Notes: generated by a model from the sequence alone, not told the origin. Counted from the stretch's first letter, positions 1-11,239 are shown. The stretch: 64,000 nt of DNA from Vigna angularis (GCF_016808095.1 NC_068972.1:28388289-28452288), one strand, 5' to 3'. Translations and numbers: made by a program.

Positions 1-565
1 GGACACATACAGTAAAATCTAGATCCGGGGAAACTCTCCCAACAGTAGTATAAACCTAGACATAGGAGTATGATGGTTGGTTGCTGTTAAGCTTCCGTTC
101 ACTATAATGCATGATTAATTGCTAGGGAGACAAGACATTGTAAACTAGTTATTATGATTAGGCTTTCTTCGCCGAGACATCGGGTTTAAGGTAATTTAGA
201 GAGTGGCATTAACATTGATGAAAAGAATGATGAATTCCTAAAATATATGAGAGTGGATAAGATGAAATTGATTGCCCCAACAACATACCCATCCATATAT
301 TTCAATTCACGTGTTTTGTTTCTTCTTTCCCATTGATCATCACATGCATACATGTTTACTTTTTGTCTTTTGCATTTGAAACTTATAACAATTTGTTCAC
401 AAGTCTTAAATAATCAAGAAATCATATAACGAACTAAGCCATGAGTCCTTTGGAAGAATGATACTTGGTCTTACCGATTTTATTACTTGATACGATTCGG
501 TCACAGTTGTCGAGGGTTAAACAAGTTTTTGGCGCCGTTTTTCGGTGTTCATAAATTTGTCATCA
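1..565 (+). repeat. Athila-type LTR, 3' part (family A), truncated by window edge
   Basis: The stretch matches the last third of the family A LTRs at 12530, 40792 and 46594: the block around 'atccgggga', the 'gagagtggcattaaca' block, 'acttggtcttacc', and a terminal 'aaatttgtcatca'. The 5' part lies outside the window. A recognisable primer-site-like segment (about 530-545, TGGCGCCG core) sits inside the LTR end and not after it; in the other family A copies this segment has decayed. Confidence 0.8.
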
Positions 566-1015
566 ATCATGTGAAACCTGCAAGCAAGTAGTTCAATAAC
601 AGAAAATTTGGGAAAAATCATTCATGCTTCGAAAGTAATAGCCATTATTCACAAAAAACTATGAAGCCCAAAACTCACACAGGTACTCTCAAGTCCCAGA
701 ATTCAGAAAAACAACCTGCTTAGTATCTCAATCAAACTTTACCTCAAACACCTGTTTCATATTATGTGAGCAATCACCTGGATATCATCACATCATGCAT
801 CACCTCAACATCAATCCACACACTAGAATATCACCAAGCAATACTCATCACAAAACAATTACAGTTGAACCAAAGTAGTGTAATTCGTTAAAGCAAAGTA
901 CAATACAAAACACATAATTAAAAAGGAAACTAATAAAACAGAAACAAAATACAATCAATAAAAGAAAATAACACAAAAACAAAAAAAATAAAATAAATCC
1001 TGGTCATAACAAAGA
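566..1015. other. Non-coding 3' region of a minus-strand Athila-like element
   Basis: AT-rich sequence without a coding frame. It lies downstream, in minus orientation, of the ORF3-like pseudogene, where full elements carry their 3' untranslated region. No confident element end is visible apart from the LTR boundary near 565. Confidence 0.35.
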
Positions 1016-1016
1016 T

Positions 1017-1036
1017 GGCACCCTTCAGTAGGTGCC
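1017..1036 (-). other. Hairpin of the TACTGAAG-loop family
   Basis: On the minus strand the stem GGCACC/GGTGCC closes the 8-nt loop TACTGAAG; the flanking T-A pair (1016/1037) extends it to 7 bp. The loop is the one shared by the hairpin arrays at 31139-31470, 45011-45150 and 49656-49795, with a different stem. Confidence 0.7.
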
Positions 1037-1048
1037 AAATACAAATCA

Positions 1049-2223
1049 TCACTCCTCATCAGAATCATCATCCTCAGCATTCTCATTCATGACTGAAGCT
1101 TTAGCTCTATCACCTTCCTGTGCTGGGTCAGCGGGCCATGCCACATAAGCTGCAAATTCATCCTGAGACATGAACTATATCTCAGGGAATGCGGACGTCA
1201 GTGTCCTAAGCAGCGCCTGCTCGCCCCTGTATACAACAACCATCCTAGCATCCAACAGAGAATAGTACATGTCCCGCATCTGGAAAGGAGCAACCTCATG
1301 AATCGGCTCCTAAGATGGTGGTGGCGCCCTCCTATGTGCCCTAGGCTGCTGTGGGGGTGGCTCTGGATGGCCTGGCTCATCCAGTGCACAATAATGAGTA
1401 AAGTAAGCTGCGTCCAGTTCCTTTCTTGGACGCTCCAGTGGTGGTCTAGAAACATCAATGCCTGCAGCCTCACAAAGGTAGGTGATCAATGAAGGATGTC
1501 CTAGGGGTGCCTTGCTGGTTGCACCACGGGCACAACTCTGAATCTCATCAGCTATGACCTGCCCTATGTTAATGTTAAGGCCCCTAAAAATACAGTAGAG
1601 GAGGATAGCCCTATGAACAGTGATGTCAGAAACATGGGAGCAGGGCTAGATGTTGGCATGAGAGAATGCCATCCAATACTTCGCCAGAGGCGTCAGATGG
1701 GGTCTAGTAAGGTGGATGGGTACCCAGACCTGTTCCTATGAAAATGTTCTCTAGGCACACATAAGGTCTGCTCCACATCCTCATAATCCACCCCTTCAAG
1801 CATGGATGAGGCAAAATGACATTGTTCCCCCTCCCACTCTATACTAAGGAAGAAGTTAATAGCATCAGCATAAAAAATAATCCTCTTACCCCTCACATAG
1901 CTGAAGTACGTCTCTTCTTCTCCCCTCAATGCTTTGGCGTTTGTGTAAAACTCTTTGACTATGTCAACATTGGCAGGATAGGGGTAGACTGCTAGGTGGC
2001 CCCAATCTCTATTGTTCATCTCCCTTTCGAACTAGGGAGCCTTAGATGGTATGGAGGCCACATTCCCTTCCATTAGCAATTTTCTTCCCTCCACTCGTGG
2101 GAAGTATCTTTCATGAGCAGGGGTTATGAACTTGTTTAAGTGAAACTGCTCCTTCTCCTTCCTCTTTGTTCCCTTTTCTTTGGAACCAAGGGTTTTAATC
2201 CTTTTTCCTGAAGAAGATGCCAT
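1049..2223 (-). pseudogene. ORF3 / 'putative plant transposon protein' domain, degenerate copy
   Basis: A broken copy of the protein encoded at 46077-46593 plus 53308-54031. The frame starts at 2223 with MASSSGKR, is stopped at about 2032, and resumes at 2019 with a segment containing WGHLAVYP, VKEFYTNAK and YVRGK. It then shifts frame; similarity continues to an acidic C-terminus (DDDSDEE) ending at a TGA at 1049-1051. By pattern this is the legume 'putative plant transposon protein' domain (Pfam Transposase_32-like), found in the env position of some LTR elements; its biochemical role is unknown. Directly upstream of the ATG is a pyrimidine-rich tract ending in CAG, like a splice acceptor, as in the intact relative. 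Several stops and frameshifts show it is dead. Confidence 0.7.
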
Positions 2224-2452
2224 TCTGCACAGAAAAATTCACAGACAAACCTAGAAATCATCAAGCATTAGTTCCCAAAAATCACAAACTCTTATTATTC
2301 AAAAAGAGGGTATAACAGAGAACCCTCAACACTAGTTGCACAGAACCAAATAGCCAAAAATAGAACATAAAAAAAATTCAAAATCTGCCACTGCCGCTCC
2401 CCGCTTGGACGCCCCTCACGCACGCCGCTCAGCGCCCTTCTCAATTACACCC
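2224..2452 (-). other. Leader region of the ORF3 pseudogene
   Basis: Non-coding sequence upstream (minus strand) of the ORF3 copy. It ends at the ATG with an acceptor-like tract and begins with a GC-rich stretch (2396-2440) containing CGCTCAGCGCC-type palindromes, the same motif found upstream of ORF3 in A1 and A2. It breaks abruptly at 2453 against copia LTR sequence. Confidence 0.5.
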
Positions 2453-2521
2453 AATGTGCAGATATGATCAGCCTTTGTAAGTGCAGTTAACTTGCTCTTG
2501 AAGAATTCACAAGTAGATTAT
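2453..2521 (-). repeat. Fragment of SIRE-type copia LTR
   Basis: About 69 bp nearly identical to 9611-9677 and 56813-56850, inside the copia LTRs described below ('caatgtgcagatatgatcag', 'gaattcacaagtaga'). Both edges are abrupt. Confidence 0.75.
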
Positions 2522-3860
2522 TGTAAGACTCGTATAAATAAAATGACGTTTTAATTTAATTATTTTATTTTGGAATATGAAAGTATAAATTATTTTGTGA
2601 AATGGTGTAGAAAAATATTTAAAGAGGTGAATAAAATTAAATTAATAATTGTTTTATATTAATTTTCAAAAAGAGTGGAAAGAGTAATTAAAACTAAATG
2701 TTTGTGCTATTATATCAGTGGATGCTATTCGGTCTAGTGGTGGTTGTGTGTGTTAGTGGTTGTTGTGTGTGTAAGAGAGAGGGCTTGTATGCCTGGTCTT
2801 AGGTTCTAACTCTCTCAAGACCAAAATGACTCTTAGTTCTTTTATTCAACTTGGAGTATGTGGGTCCCACCATGAGGTAAGAAAGAAGGAATTAAATCTC
2901 CCTTGTCCGTGATAGTGGTTTAAAAGCCCTTCTTTTTTTTGTTTCTTCCATTTAGGATGAAAGAGAATAGGTGTATGGAATATAGTATTATATTGATACA
3001 TTGTGCAAGAATTTTAGAAAGAGAAATTGAAATTTGTTAGCCTTCCTTACGTCCATTATGTACTGCAACATGTGTGCATTTCTTTGGTTTGCTTGTATGT
3101 TGTTATTGTATTATGTGCATGGTTGGAGAGAGAAAAGCTAAGGAAAGGAGTGGTGCTTTTAAAATGAGTACGTTAAAACGTTCTAGGGGGAAAGAAGTTT
3201 CATTTCCCATTTGTTTCTTTTCTTCACTTACATTTTATACATGGTACATATATGTATTTCTCCACTTTGCATGGGTTGGGGCACATGTTTTCTAGACTTA
3301 AGAAGCTTGTAATTGACCTTAGAGTTCCTTGGGAAGGTTAACCATTGCATTAAAATTGTAGGCTACATAAATGGGTATTATAGAGGCACTTTAACACACT
3401 TTAAGCATATCATTTACACACATTAAAGTGAGATGTTATTGGTTTTAATGTGGAGTTAGGAATGGGAAAAATCTGAAATGAGTTGGGTAGGGTGCCCTTA
3501 GGAGTGACCTTGAGTGGTTGGTTGGTTAAGGGTTACAAAGGTTTAGGATTAGTTCCACTTAAGTATGTAATTTTAAGTTAGTTAGGTTAGATTACAAACT
3601 CTTTGGGAGAGTGAGAAAGAGAGAGAAAACCGTGAGTTATTTTGGAGAGACACATTTGGAAAAAAAACAAGTTGGTGAGAGAAAGAGAGTCACCCTAAGT
3701 CTAGCATTTGGACGTGACTTAGAGGAGGAGAGCTTAGAAGATTGAAGCTTGGTGTGCCTAGTGAAGGAAAGAAACCTAAGAGTCTTGGAAGTTAGCTTGG
3801 AATAGAGGTAAGGGGTTTAACTTGGGATATAACATGGTGTATCAAGCATTTTAGAATCAT
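2522..3860 (+). repeat. Probable chromovirus-like LTR, partial
   Basis: Begins TGTAAGACTCG, a start typical of Tekay-type Ty3/gypsy LTRs. It contains AT-rich early sequence, GT-rich runs around 2741-2775, GA-rich 'gagagaaagagag' blocks at 3610-3690 and a late 'ggtaaggggttt' segment at 3807. No target duplication was found, so the right end is probably truncated. No coding region was recognised; the short frame at 3074-3295 has no similarity I know. Confidence 0.35.
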
Positions 3861-4118
3861 TGTAATACAGGAATTAATACAGGTATAGTCTATGTGTGTA
3901 AATGTATGAATGTAATTATAAACATTAAAGTAATCAACTTCATACATAAAACAATCGATTTTAATTAGATATAAACAGATACTCAATCTAAAACAAACTC
4001 TATTTTCATTGATTTTAAACAGGAATAACAATCAGATAGACCCAATACAGAATGGCATAAAAAGCCATTAACTTCAAAAGCAATACTCAAAACATCTAGG
4101 TAAACAACCTAAAACAAA
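3861..4118. other. 3' non-coding sequence of the minus-strand copia remnant
   Basis: AT-rich sequence immediately downstream (minus strand) of the duplicated env-like ORF end. It contains 'aatcgattttaatt' tracts like those in the copia LTRs. No gene is visible. Confidence 0.35.
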
Positions 4119-4948
4119 CAAGTAAACAAATGACACTAGACTGTAAACACAAGACCCTTATTATGTTTCAGATGACTCCACAATCTTTTTATCAGCATTA
4201 TTCTTTCCACTTTCAGAATCATCAATAGAAGTATCTCCAAAAGCATTTATTCTCAGTGCATAGTCCATCTTCCGATGCAGCTCAGAGAATGATCTTTGAA
4301 GCATTACCATTTTCTCATCCAGTCTTTTGAATCTTTCATCCACAAATTCTTCAAATCTTGTTTTAGGCATGAACTTATATTTTGAAGAGTCAATATTTAG
4401 AGGATTCATTTCTTCAGTGCTAGGAATATATTCATCTTTGAAAATCCATCCTTCTTTAACTTTTCTGAATCCCACAGAATCTAAAAACAAATTTTCCAAA
4501 ACGTTCTTATTCTTGCAGCAAATAGTCCTCTAAGAACAAGTAAACAAATGACACTAGACTGTAAACACAAGACCGTTATTCTGTTTCAGATGACTCCACA
4601 ATCTTTTTATCAGCATTATTCTTTCCACTTTCAGAATCATCAATAGAAGTATCTCCAAAAGCATTTATTCTCAGTGCATAGTCCATCTTCCGATGCAGCT
4701 CAGAGAATGATCTTTGAAGCATTACCATTTTCTCATCTAGTCTTTTGAATCTTTCATCCACAAATTCTTCAAATCTTGTTTCAGGCATGAACTTATATTT
4801 TGAAGAGTCAATATTTAGAGGATTCATTTCTTCAATGCTAGGAATATATTCATCCTTGAAAATCCAGCCTTCTTTAACTTTTCTGAATCCTACAGAATCT
4901 AAGAACAAATTTTCCAAAACGTTCTTATTCTTGCAGCAAATAGTCCTT
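4119..4948 (-). repeat. Tandem duplication, period about 418 bp
   Basis: Sequence 4119-4536 is repeated at 4537-4948 with few differences (for example 'cccttattatg' against 'ccgttattctg'). Each unit covers the last 110 or so codons of the env-like ORF (VLENLFLDS ... KKIVESSET) and its stop. The left unit is therefore an untranslated extra copy downstream of the first stop. Confidence 0.9.
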
Positions 4949-5682
4949 TCATTTTTTATATCCACATTCTACATTCTTAAGATTCTACTGATGAAGACAC
5001 CATATGGTAGATGATACTCCTTTTGTTTTGCAATCTTTAACATGTAATCGCTAATCACAAAAGACCATTTTGTTGGAATACCAGTTGGCAATGCATACAA
5101 CAGATATATATCCTCACCATTTAGTAGTGATTGATCTTCATCTCTCGGAAGTAATATCCATGTGATCATATATGCGCACAGGCTTTCTTCCTTGCTTAAA
5201 TTTTCAATTCCAAAGATTTCATATTTTCCGACCATGTCTGGATTATTTAGGAAATTGTTATAGATTTCAGTTTTGTAGAATCCTGGAATGCCTAGATGAG
5301 CCTTCATTCCTCCTTCTTGAAATCCAGCAACATATTTCCATATGAGAGGATCAATGTTGATATTCACACCTTTCACTCTAGAGGTGAGACAATTACCCTC
5401 CTTTTTCAGATTTGAATAGAAAACCTTCACAAGGTTTGGATAGCAATCCCCTTGAAGTTCAACAAATTTGGTCAGACCAGCTTTCTCCAACCATTTTTGA
5501 AATAAGAAACCTTCATTGCGGAAGAATAAAATACTCATGCATTTGTGCTTGATCACTTCCTTGTAACTCCACTGGCATATGAAATCAGTGCGTTGATCAT
5601 CATCACTAAACCAACCACACGGATTCGCTTCCCTTCTAGAAGATGAAGAACGCTTTCCTAGGCGAGAAGATGAGGTAGACAT
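4576..5682 (-). pseudogene. Env-position ORF of a SIRE-like copia element
   Basis: The likely start is the ATG at 5682 (MSTSSSRLGKR), preferred over 5778 because serine/arginine-rich starts are usual here. About 370 codons follow in one frame, broken by a single TAG at 4969-4971; the frame resumes at once and runs to 4576. Recognisable parts are a W-rich N-terminal segment, a middle block with DCYPNLVKVFYSNLK and VKGVNINIDP, and a C-terminal heptad-like segment (FVDERFKRLDEKMVMLQRSF) suggesting a short coiled coil. No signal peptide or clear membrane span is visible, so 'env-like' refers to position only. The middle block aligns with ORF3 of the Athila-like elements (YPAPANIAVVKEFYTNAK, YVRGHAIRYDP). 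Its place after gag on the same strand fits SIRE1-type elements. Confidence 0.7.
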
Positions 5683-6252
5683 CTTGCCAATACTTTGTAA
5701 GGAATGTAGAGACTCTTTGACAAAATCAAGGGTTTTGCATATTACAACTCTAGTCATGGTATACATATATAAAGGCACGAAAGCTCAAATCACCAATAGG
5801 CCCTTATTTAAATTTTCAAATACAGAAAGCCCAGGAATAGAGATATCAAATCGATTTGATTAAGTCCACACTCCACTCTGTATGACAACAATTTTAAAAA
5901 CAGAAACACACATACAGTAACATATAATCGATTCCACACTTAATCCAATTGATTAAAAGTTGAAAAATTGATTTTCACAGAATGCAATCTCAATCAATCA
6001 ATCAACAAACAACCAATCATCAAACAATCATTCAGATACATATCATTCATGACGCAATGTGAAAATAATTGTTACCGCTTGTAGATACTCAAGAAATTTG
6101 ATGTAATCAAGTTAGATCATCCTTGATTTCTGTACTGCTACAGCAGTTACTGCTCCAGCAGTTACTGCTCCAGCAGTTACTGCTCCTTTCCTGCACAACA
6201 GTTAAAAGATTTTGACGTTGGTACCCATTTGACTTTGGGTCCTGTCTTGTTA
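5683..6252 (-). other. Copia internal sequence after pol deletion
   Basis: Links the env-like ORF to the end of gag. The right end (about 6190-6252) still encodes, on the minus strand, the segment after gag (TNKTGPKVKWVP); the rest is non-coding AT-rich sequence. Protease, integrase, RT and RNase H are absent, so about 4 kb of pol was deleted between gag and the env-like ORF. Confidence 0.55.
6141..6185. repeat. 15-bp minisatellite, 3 units
   Basis: Three perfect head-to-tail copies of CAGCAGTTACTGCTC, with a partial unit just before. The unit is close to palindromic (GCAGTTACTGC). Confidence 0.95.
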
Positions 6253-6257
6253 GTAGC

Positions 6258-7624
6258 TGATAAACAAATTTGTAATCCTCGAAAATGGAGTCAAAAACTT
6301 GTTAAGACCTCGGTAAGTGTACCGAATCGTATCACGTAATAATTAATGGTAAGACCAAGTATCGTTTCCCAAGAGACTCACGGCACTAAACAGGTATGTG
6401 ATTACTCAACTAATTAAGACTCTAAAGAACAAATTTTGGGGTTTTTGATCAATTGAGGCTAAACATAAGAATGAATGCAATTTGATCAATTGAGGCTAAA
6501 CACAAGAATGAATGGATGAAGTTGATGATATTGTTGTTGGGTTTAGATTTCACCTAATTTACTCTCATGCATATATGAATTCATCTTCTTCATTAATGTT
6601 AATGCCACTTTCTAATTTACCTTAAACCCGATGTCTCGGTGAAGAAAGCCTACTCCTAATTACTAGTTCACAATGTCTTGTCACCCTAGCAATTAATCAT
6701 GCATTACATTCGCACAAAAGTTTAAAGGCACCCGATCCTTCTATTCCTATGTCTAGGTAATATTGCTTCTTGGAGAATTTCCCCAGTTTTAGATTTCCCC
6801 GTATGTATCCATATCGACAAAATCAATGATGATGCAATTGAATGAGTTAAACAAAGCATGCATAGAGTGTATAGGAAAAACTCTAACAATTAATGAAGGA
6901 AAAACTCTAACAATCAATGATCAAGCCATCAAAAGACACTATCCCTAGGACGTGCAAGTCCATAAATAGAACATAAAAATAACAAAACACAGGTCCAAGC
7001 CCACATTGTCGACGCTCAACGGTACTTTTGGCGCTCAGTGGTACTTTTGGCGCTCATCGGTAGTTGCGGCACTCAAATGACGCATGACAGTTCGGTTTCA
7101 CTTTTGACCGATCGGTCTTACATTAGTGACCGTTCGGCATGACTTCTACCACTTCATTCAGCTTCTCCTCTCACAACCGTTCGGTTTGCCTATGTTTTTC
7201 TCCAGCCGTTCGGTCCTCAGTTACACAGTTCAACAGTTGTCTTTCTTGCTAACACCGTTCGACCTAGTTCCACCACCTTCACACCGTTCGGTCTCTATCT
7301 TCTCCTCTAACATACCGTTCGGTCAGTCTCAGTAACCGTTCAGTCTGGGTTCTTAACCGTTCGGTTTGGATTCTCTCGCATCCTATCGTCCAGTCTGGTA
7401 CTGTTTCTGTCTTTTCTGGGTTCCAACTCCTTGCTACTTCAACTTCTTTCATCCAATTCATCTTAATTCCTATCAAATCAAGGAAAACAAAGCATAAAAC
7501 CCATCCAACTATCTTATTTCCAAAACTTAAACAAAAGCATGATTTCAAGCTGCTTTCTAAGTCATAAAGGGTGTTTTTAATATTAAAATTAAGTATAAAA
7601 ATAACAGTTTTTCAACCGTTATCA
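6258..7624 (-). mobile_element. Solo LTR E, Athila family A type
   Basis: A 1367-bp LTR on the minus strand beginning TGATAACGGTTG and ending TTTATCA, flanked by a perfect 5-bp duplication GTAGC (6253-6257 and 7625-7629). No internal domain is present, so it arose by LTR-LTR recombination. It interrupts the copia gag/pol junction. The minus-strand U3 region (about 7080-7400) is unusual in carrying many copies of an 'accgttcgg' motif. Confidence 0.92.
7090..7365. repeat. Dispersed ACCGTTCGG motif cluster in U3
   Basis: About ten spaced copies of (A)CCGTTCGG(T/C) or close variants between 7090 and 7365. Further left (7011-7080) the same LTR has GGCGCTCA palindrome halves. The cluster lies in the promoter part of solo LTR E and looks like a lineage-specific expansion. 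Confidence 0.75.
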
Positions 7625-7629
7625 GTAGC

Positions 7630-9222
7630 AGGAAGTTGTTCCTTGGGAACCCATTTGTACTTTTCCTTTGGAACACCAACATTTCTAAAATAATAGTTTC
7701 TTACTGTGTGACCAAGTGTATTTCCCAATAAAAGCATGCATTAGTAGTAGCTCTTCCCGATGATCTCAACACAACATCAAGATTTTCTTTGCCTTGAGTG
7801 AATTTTGCCAATGTGCTGGTTAAGTACTCAATTTTCTGAACATGTAGAGGATAGTTCTCATAATCTTTCTCAATAATTTGTACTTCAATCTCTACTGTCA
7901 TGGTTTAGAGCTTCTTCAAGATCTTTTTCAAGCTTTTCATTATCCTGCAGAAGATTATCAATTATGTATTCATAATCTCTTCTCTCAAATGATAATCGAT
8001 TGACCTTGTACTGAAGTCGCATGGCCTTGCATGAACCTCTTGAAATGCATCTAGTAGCATGTGGTACTTGACTTCTATTGGTTCATTTTCAAATTCTTCA
8101 TCACTATCATACTCTGATTGTGCAGAGCTTGCCATAAAGCATATATTTGATTCTTCTTCACGATCACAATCTTCATCACTAGAAGAATCTTCATCACTAT
8201 TTTCCCAAGCAATATAAGCTTTCCTTTGCTTCTTGTTCTTGTCCTAAGGATACTTGGAGAATTCTTTCTACTTGTTCTTTAAGTCTGGACAGTTAGGCTT
8301 GATATGACCATCCTTTCCACATTCATAGCATTGAAAAGCGTTGCTTCTTGAACTCTTCTTTCCTCCTCTTGAGAAACCTGCACTGTTAGTTGCAGAATTT
8401 TTATTTTTCATGAATCTGCCAAATTTTCTTACCATCATATTCATCATTTCTTTTTCTAGTATATCTACATCTGAATCAGTTTCAGGTTCATGAATCTTTG
8501 TAGCTTTCTTGCTTGTGGCTTTTAGAGTAATTCATTTCTCCTCTTCAATTTCTTCTTCCTCCTTTAGCCTTCCAAGCTCCAATTCATGTTCTCTGAGGTT
8601 TCCAAACAATGTAGCCATGTTCATGCCTTGTAAGATCTCTTGATTTAGATATAGCAGTGACTTTCGGTTGCCAGCTTCTATTGAGGCTTTTCAAGATCTT
8701 TATGTTGATCTCTTCTTTATCAAACACTTTTCCTAGAGCCATGAGGTGGTTGACAATATGCGTGAATCTTTTCTGCACCTCGTAGATAGTCTCACCAGCC
8801 TTCATTCTGAATAATTCATACTCTTGTATCAGTGAATTCTTTCTAGCTCTTTTGACTTCGTCTATGCCTTCATGAGTAACCTCAAGAACCTCCCACATTT
8901 CCTTGTCAGTCTTGCATTGTGATATCCTGAAAAATTCATCCATGGTTAGTGCAGAAGCAATAACATTTCTAGCCTTAACATCATATTGAGCTCTTTGGTT
9001 CTCATCTCTAGTCCACTCAGAAAAGTTTTTCAAATCAGTTTTTCCATTAACAACATTAGTTGGCTCAAATGGACCGTTTAGAGTTGCATCCCAAACTCCT
9101 TTATCCACGGATTCAAGAAAGATTTGCATCCTAATTTTCCAAAAAGCATAGTTTTCTCCAGCAAATAGTGGGTGTCTATTTGTGGATGCACCTTCACCAA
9201 AGGTTTGAAAATTAAAAGACAT
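7630..9222 (-). pseudogene. Gag of a SIRE-like Ty1/copia element
   Basis: The start at 9222 gives MSFNFQTFGEGAS; the N-terminal region contains ENYAFWKIRMQIFL and the spaced aromatic pattern of the UBN2/copia gag family. This frame runs to about 8584, then shifts. Further pieces encode a Lys/Glu-rich linker, a CCHC zinc knuckle (CYECGKDGHIKPNC, near 8275-8330) and an acidic region. The end is a segment reading VPKEKYKWVPK next to the inserted LTR. Gag would form the virus-like particle and bind RNA. Several stops (near 8245, 7960 and 7700) and frameshifts make it non-functional. Confidence 0.85.
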
Positions 9223-9347
9223 TTTTCAGGATCAATTGATTTAAAAAAAAAGATAATCGACTTGTTTTTCAAATATTTTCTGAAAACCAGCTCTTATAGC
9301 GATCAAGGTTTTTACACTACACTTGATTTAAAGAAAAAGATAATCGA
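9223..9347 (-). other. Copia leader between LTR and gag
   Basis: Short untranslated stretch containing two related copies of a segment with 'gataatcgacttg' (about 9251 and 9339). No good tRNA-Met primer site (TGGTATCAGAGC) is visible; in the copia LTR at 40428 the LTR continues about 290 bp further, so a deletion has removed the true LTR end and primer site here. Confidence 0.5.
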
Positions 9348-9840
9348 CTTGCACTATAATGATCAAGGTTTTTACAACAAGGCTTTTATAGCGACCTCAC
9401 GTCAAAAATATAAAACACCTCTCTAACCCTCAAATCAAAATATAGGCAATATACAAACAACCTAGCAGCAAGAATCCCCTCTCCTGCGGTCCAAACCCTT
9501 TGAGCCACCCTCAAAGTCAAGAACGCAGCATGCTCTTCTTCCTGTAATCACAACAGGAAACATCAGTCCAATCTTCACAAGACTGTAGCCTCTGATCTCT
9601 CAGTAACACCCAATGTGCAGATATGATCAGCCTTTGTAAGTGTAGTTAACTTGCTCTTCAAGAATTCACAAGTAGATGATCACCACGGTCACTTCTTGTT
9701 TCTTGGAGCTTTTTCTCTCTTTCTGTAAGAATGTACTTTCTGCAAAAGATAACACAAACTGTTAGATTCACAAAAGTTCTTATAAAATTCAAATTCGCAT
9801 CAATTTATAGATAAAGACAACTCCGACGCATTTTAATCGA
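9348..9840 (-). repeat. SIRE-type copia LTR, 3' part (interrupted)
   Basis: Minus-strand LTR sequence preceding gag. It has a TATA box (CTATAAAAGC as read on the minus strand, about 9379-9388). It continues at 27717 after the inserted Athila element and matches 56621-57000 closely. Confidence 0.85.
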
Positions 9841-11216
9841 TGATGAGTCGTTATTTCTTGAATTATATTTAGTTTATTGCACTTAAATAAACCAGGGAAT
9901 TGTGTTTAATTGTCTGTTATTTCCCCGTTTTCCAAATTCTGCTTAATTTGGTCGAAAATTCGTAATTGTGCTAATTTGGGTTTTCTGAGCTGATTAAGTG
10001 CATTTCTGGTTGTAGGGAAGTTGTGGAAACATCATCTGGAGCATTGGGATATGGCGTGACACACTCAAAGGCTCAACATTTAGTCATTTAGATTCTAATT
10101 AAAGTTGTAATTTCGTTTTCTAGAAGCCCTTAATTAGAATTAGGTGTTTTGGACCCTTTTAGGGGCAATTTTGTAAAAAGACCCATTTGTAGGACATGTG
10201 CCTTTTTGGTTAGGGTTTTTAATTGATTGTGGACCCCATTTGGAAGAAAACTCTCGGCATTTTAGAGAGCCTTAGCCAACCACACAAAGGAGGCTACGCA
10301 CATTGGAAGGAGGGCAGCTCTCGGTTGGAGGGAGATATGGAAGGCTACGGTTGAGGAGAGAATGCACATTTGATTTTGGCTGGGAGCAGCACCTTCATTT
10401 TGGATGTTTTTCTTTTCACATGTTGGAGAGGGAGAGTCGCCACTTGCCATGGGGGTAGGAGGTTTTAGCTTTTAAATGTTTCTGGAGAGACCCGTGGAGA
10501 CCAGGAGGGTTACGGAGGGGACTCTCCCAGTTTTGCTGGAAGCATTTAGTTTTATTTTGAAGGAGAAGCTTTCATGTTTTTGGAGAAGTGCGGAGAATGA
10601 TGGAAGCAGGAGGTTTTCACGTGGATAGGAAGGAACATGCTAGCTTTTATTTTTGTCTTTGCTTTCAAATTTTCGGTGCATTTAATTTTTAGCTTAACGT
10701 TGCAATGCATTTTCAATTGCTTCACAAACTTTTGCTTTAAACTTTTATTTCAGCTGCACGGAGTTCCAAACCACAATGTGCCTCTCAATTATTAGCTTTA
10801 TCTTGGATGTTGCATTCTTCTTTTTATTCCCGCCGCAATGATAATTTTTCTAATTTCACAATTTCACTTCCATTTAGCAATTTCGTTTTCAACTTATGCA
10901 ATTTATGATTTAGCAATTTCAAGTGTGGGTCACGTATTTAGTTTTCACGCCAAATTTAATTATCTGACTAGTGTGCAATGTTCGGTTTACTATTTTCATT
11001 CACTTTAATGTTTTTTTAGTTATGTTCGGTTGTGTTTAATTTCCATTTTAATTTAGTTCACTCGCATTCACAAAATCTTCACAAACCCCCCCCTACGTGT
11101 TTGCCTGAGACTCGAGCCACATTTGGTCCTTGAGAGACGACCGAGGAGTCACTTCCTAGTTTATACTGCATTCTTAATTGCACATCAAATTTGATGGGCC
11201 GCGACAGCCCGCATCA
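9841..11216 (+). repeat. 5' LTR of the 9841 element
   Basis: 1376 bp, starts TGATGAGTCG and ends GCCCGCATCA. It matches 26336-27716 with scattered substitutions and a C-tract length difference (8 C at about 11086, 11 C at about 27582). The short minus-strand frame at 10262-10450 is a chance frame. Confidence 0.95.
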
Positions 11217-11221
11217 AATTT

Positions 11222-11239
11222 TGGCGCCGCTGCCGGGGA
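11222..11239 (+). promoter_or_regulatory. Primer binding site, tRNA-Asp type
   Basis: TGGCGCCGCTGCCGGGGA lies 5 bases after the 5' LTR. It would pair with the 3' end of plant tRNA-Asp to prime minus-strand DNA synthesis. Confidence 0.85.

Noticed and set aside
4327..5014. Plus-strand frames opposite the env-like ORF
   Set aside because: Antisense shadows; their similarity to each other is explained by the 418-bp duplication.
9223..9348. tRNA-Met primer binding site of the copia element
   Set aside because: Looked for TGGTATCAGAGC on the minus strand; only weak partial matches such as 'ataagagctgg', not enough to call.
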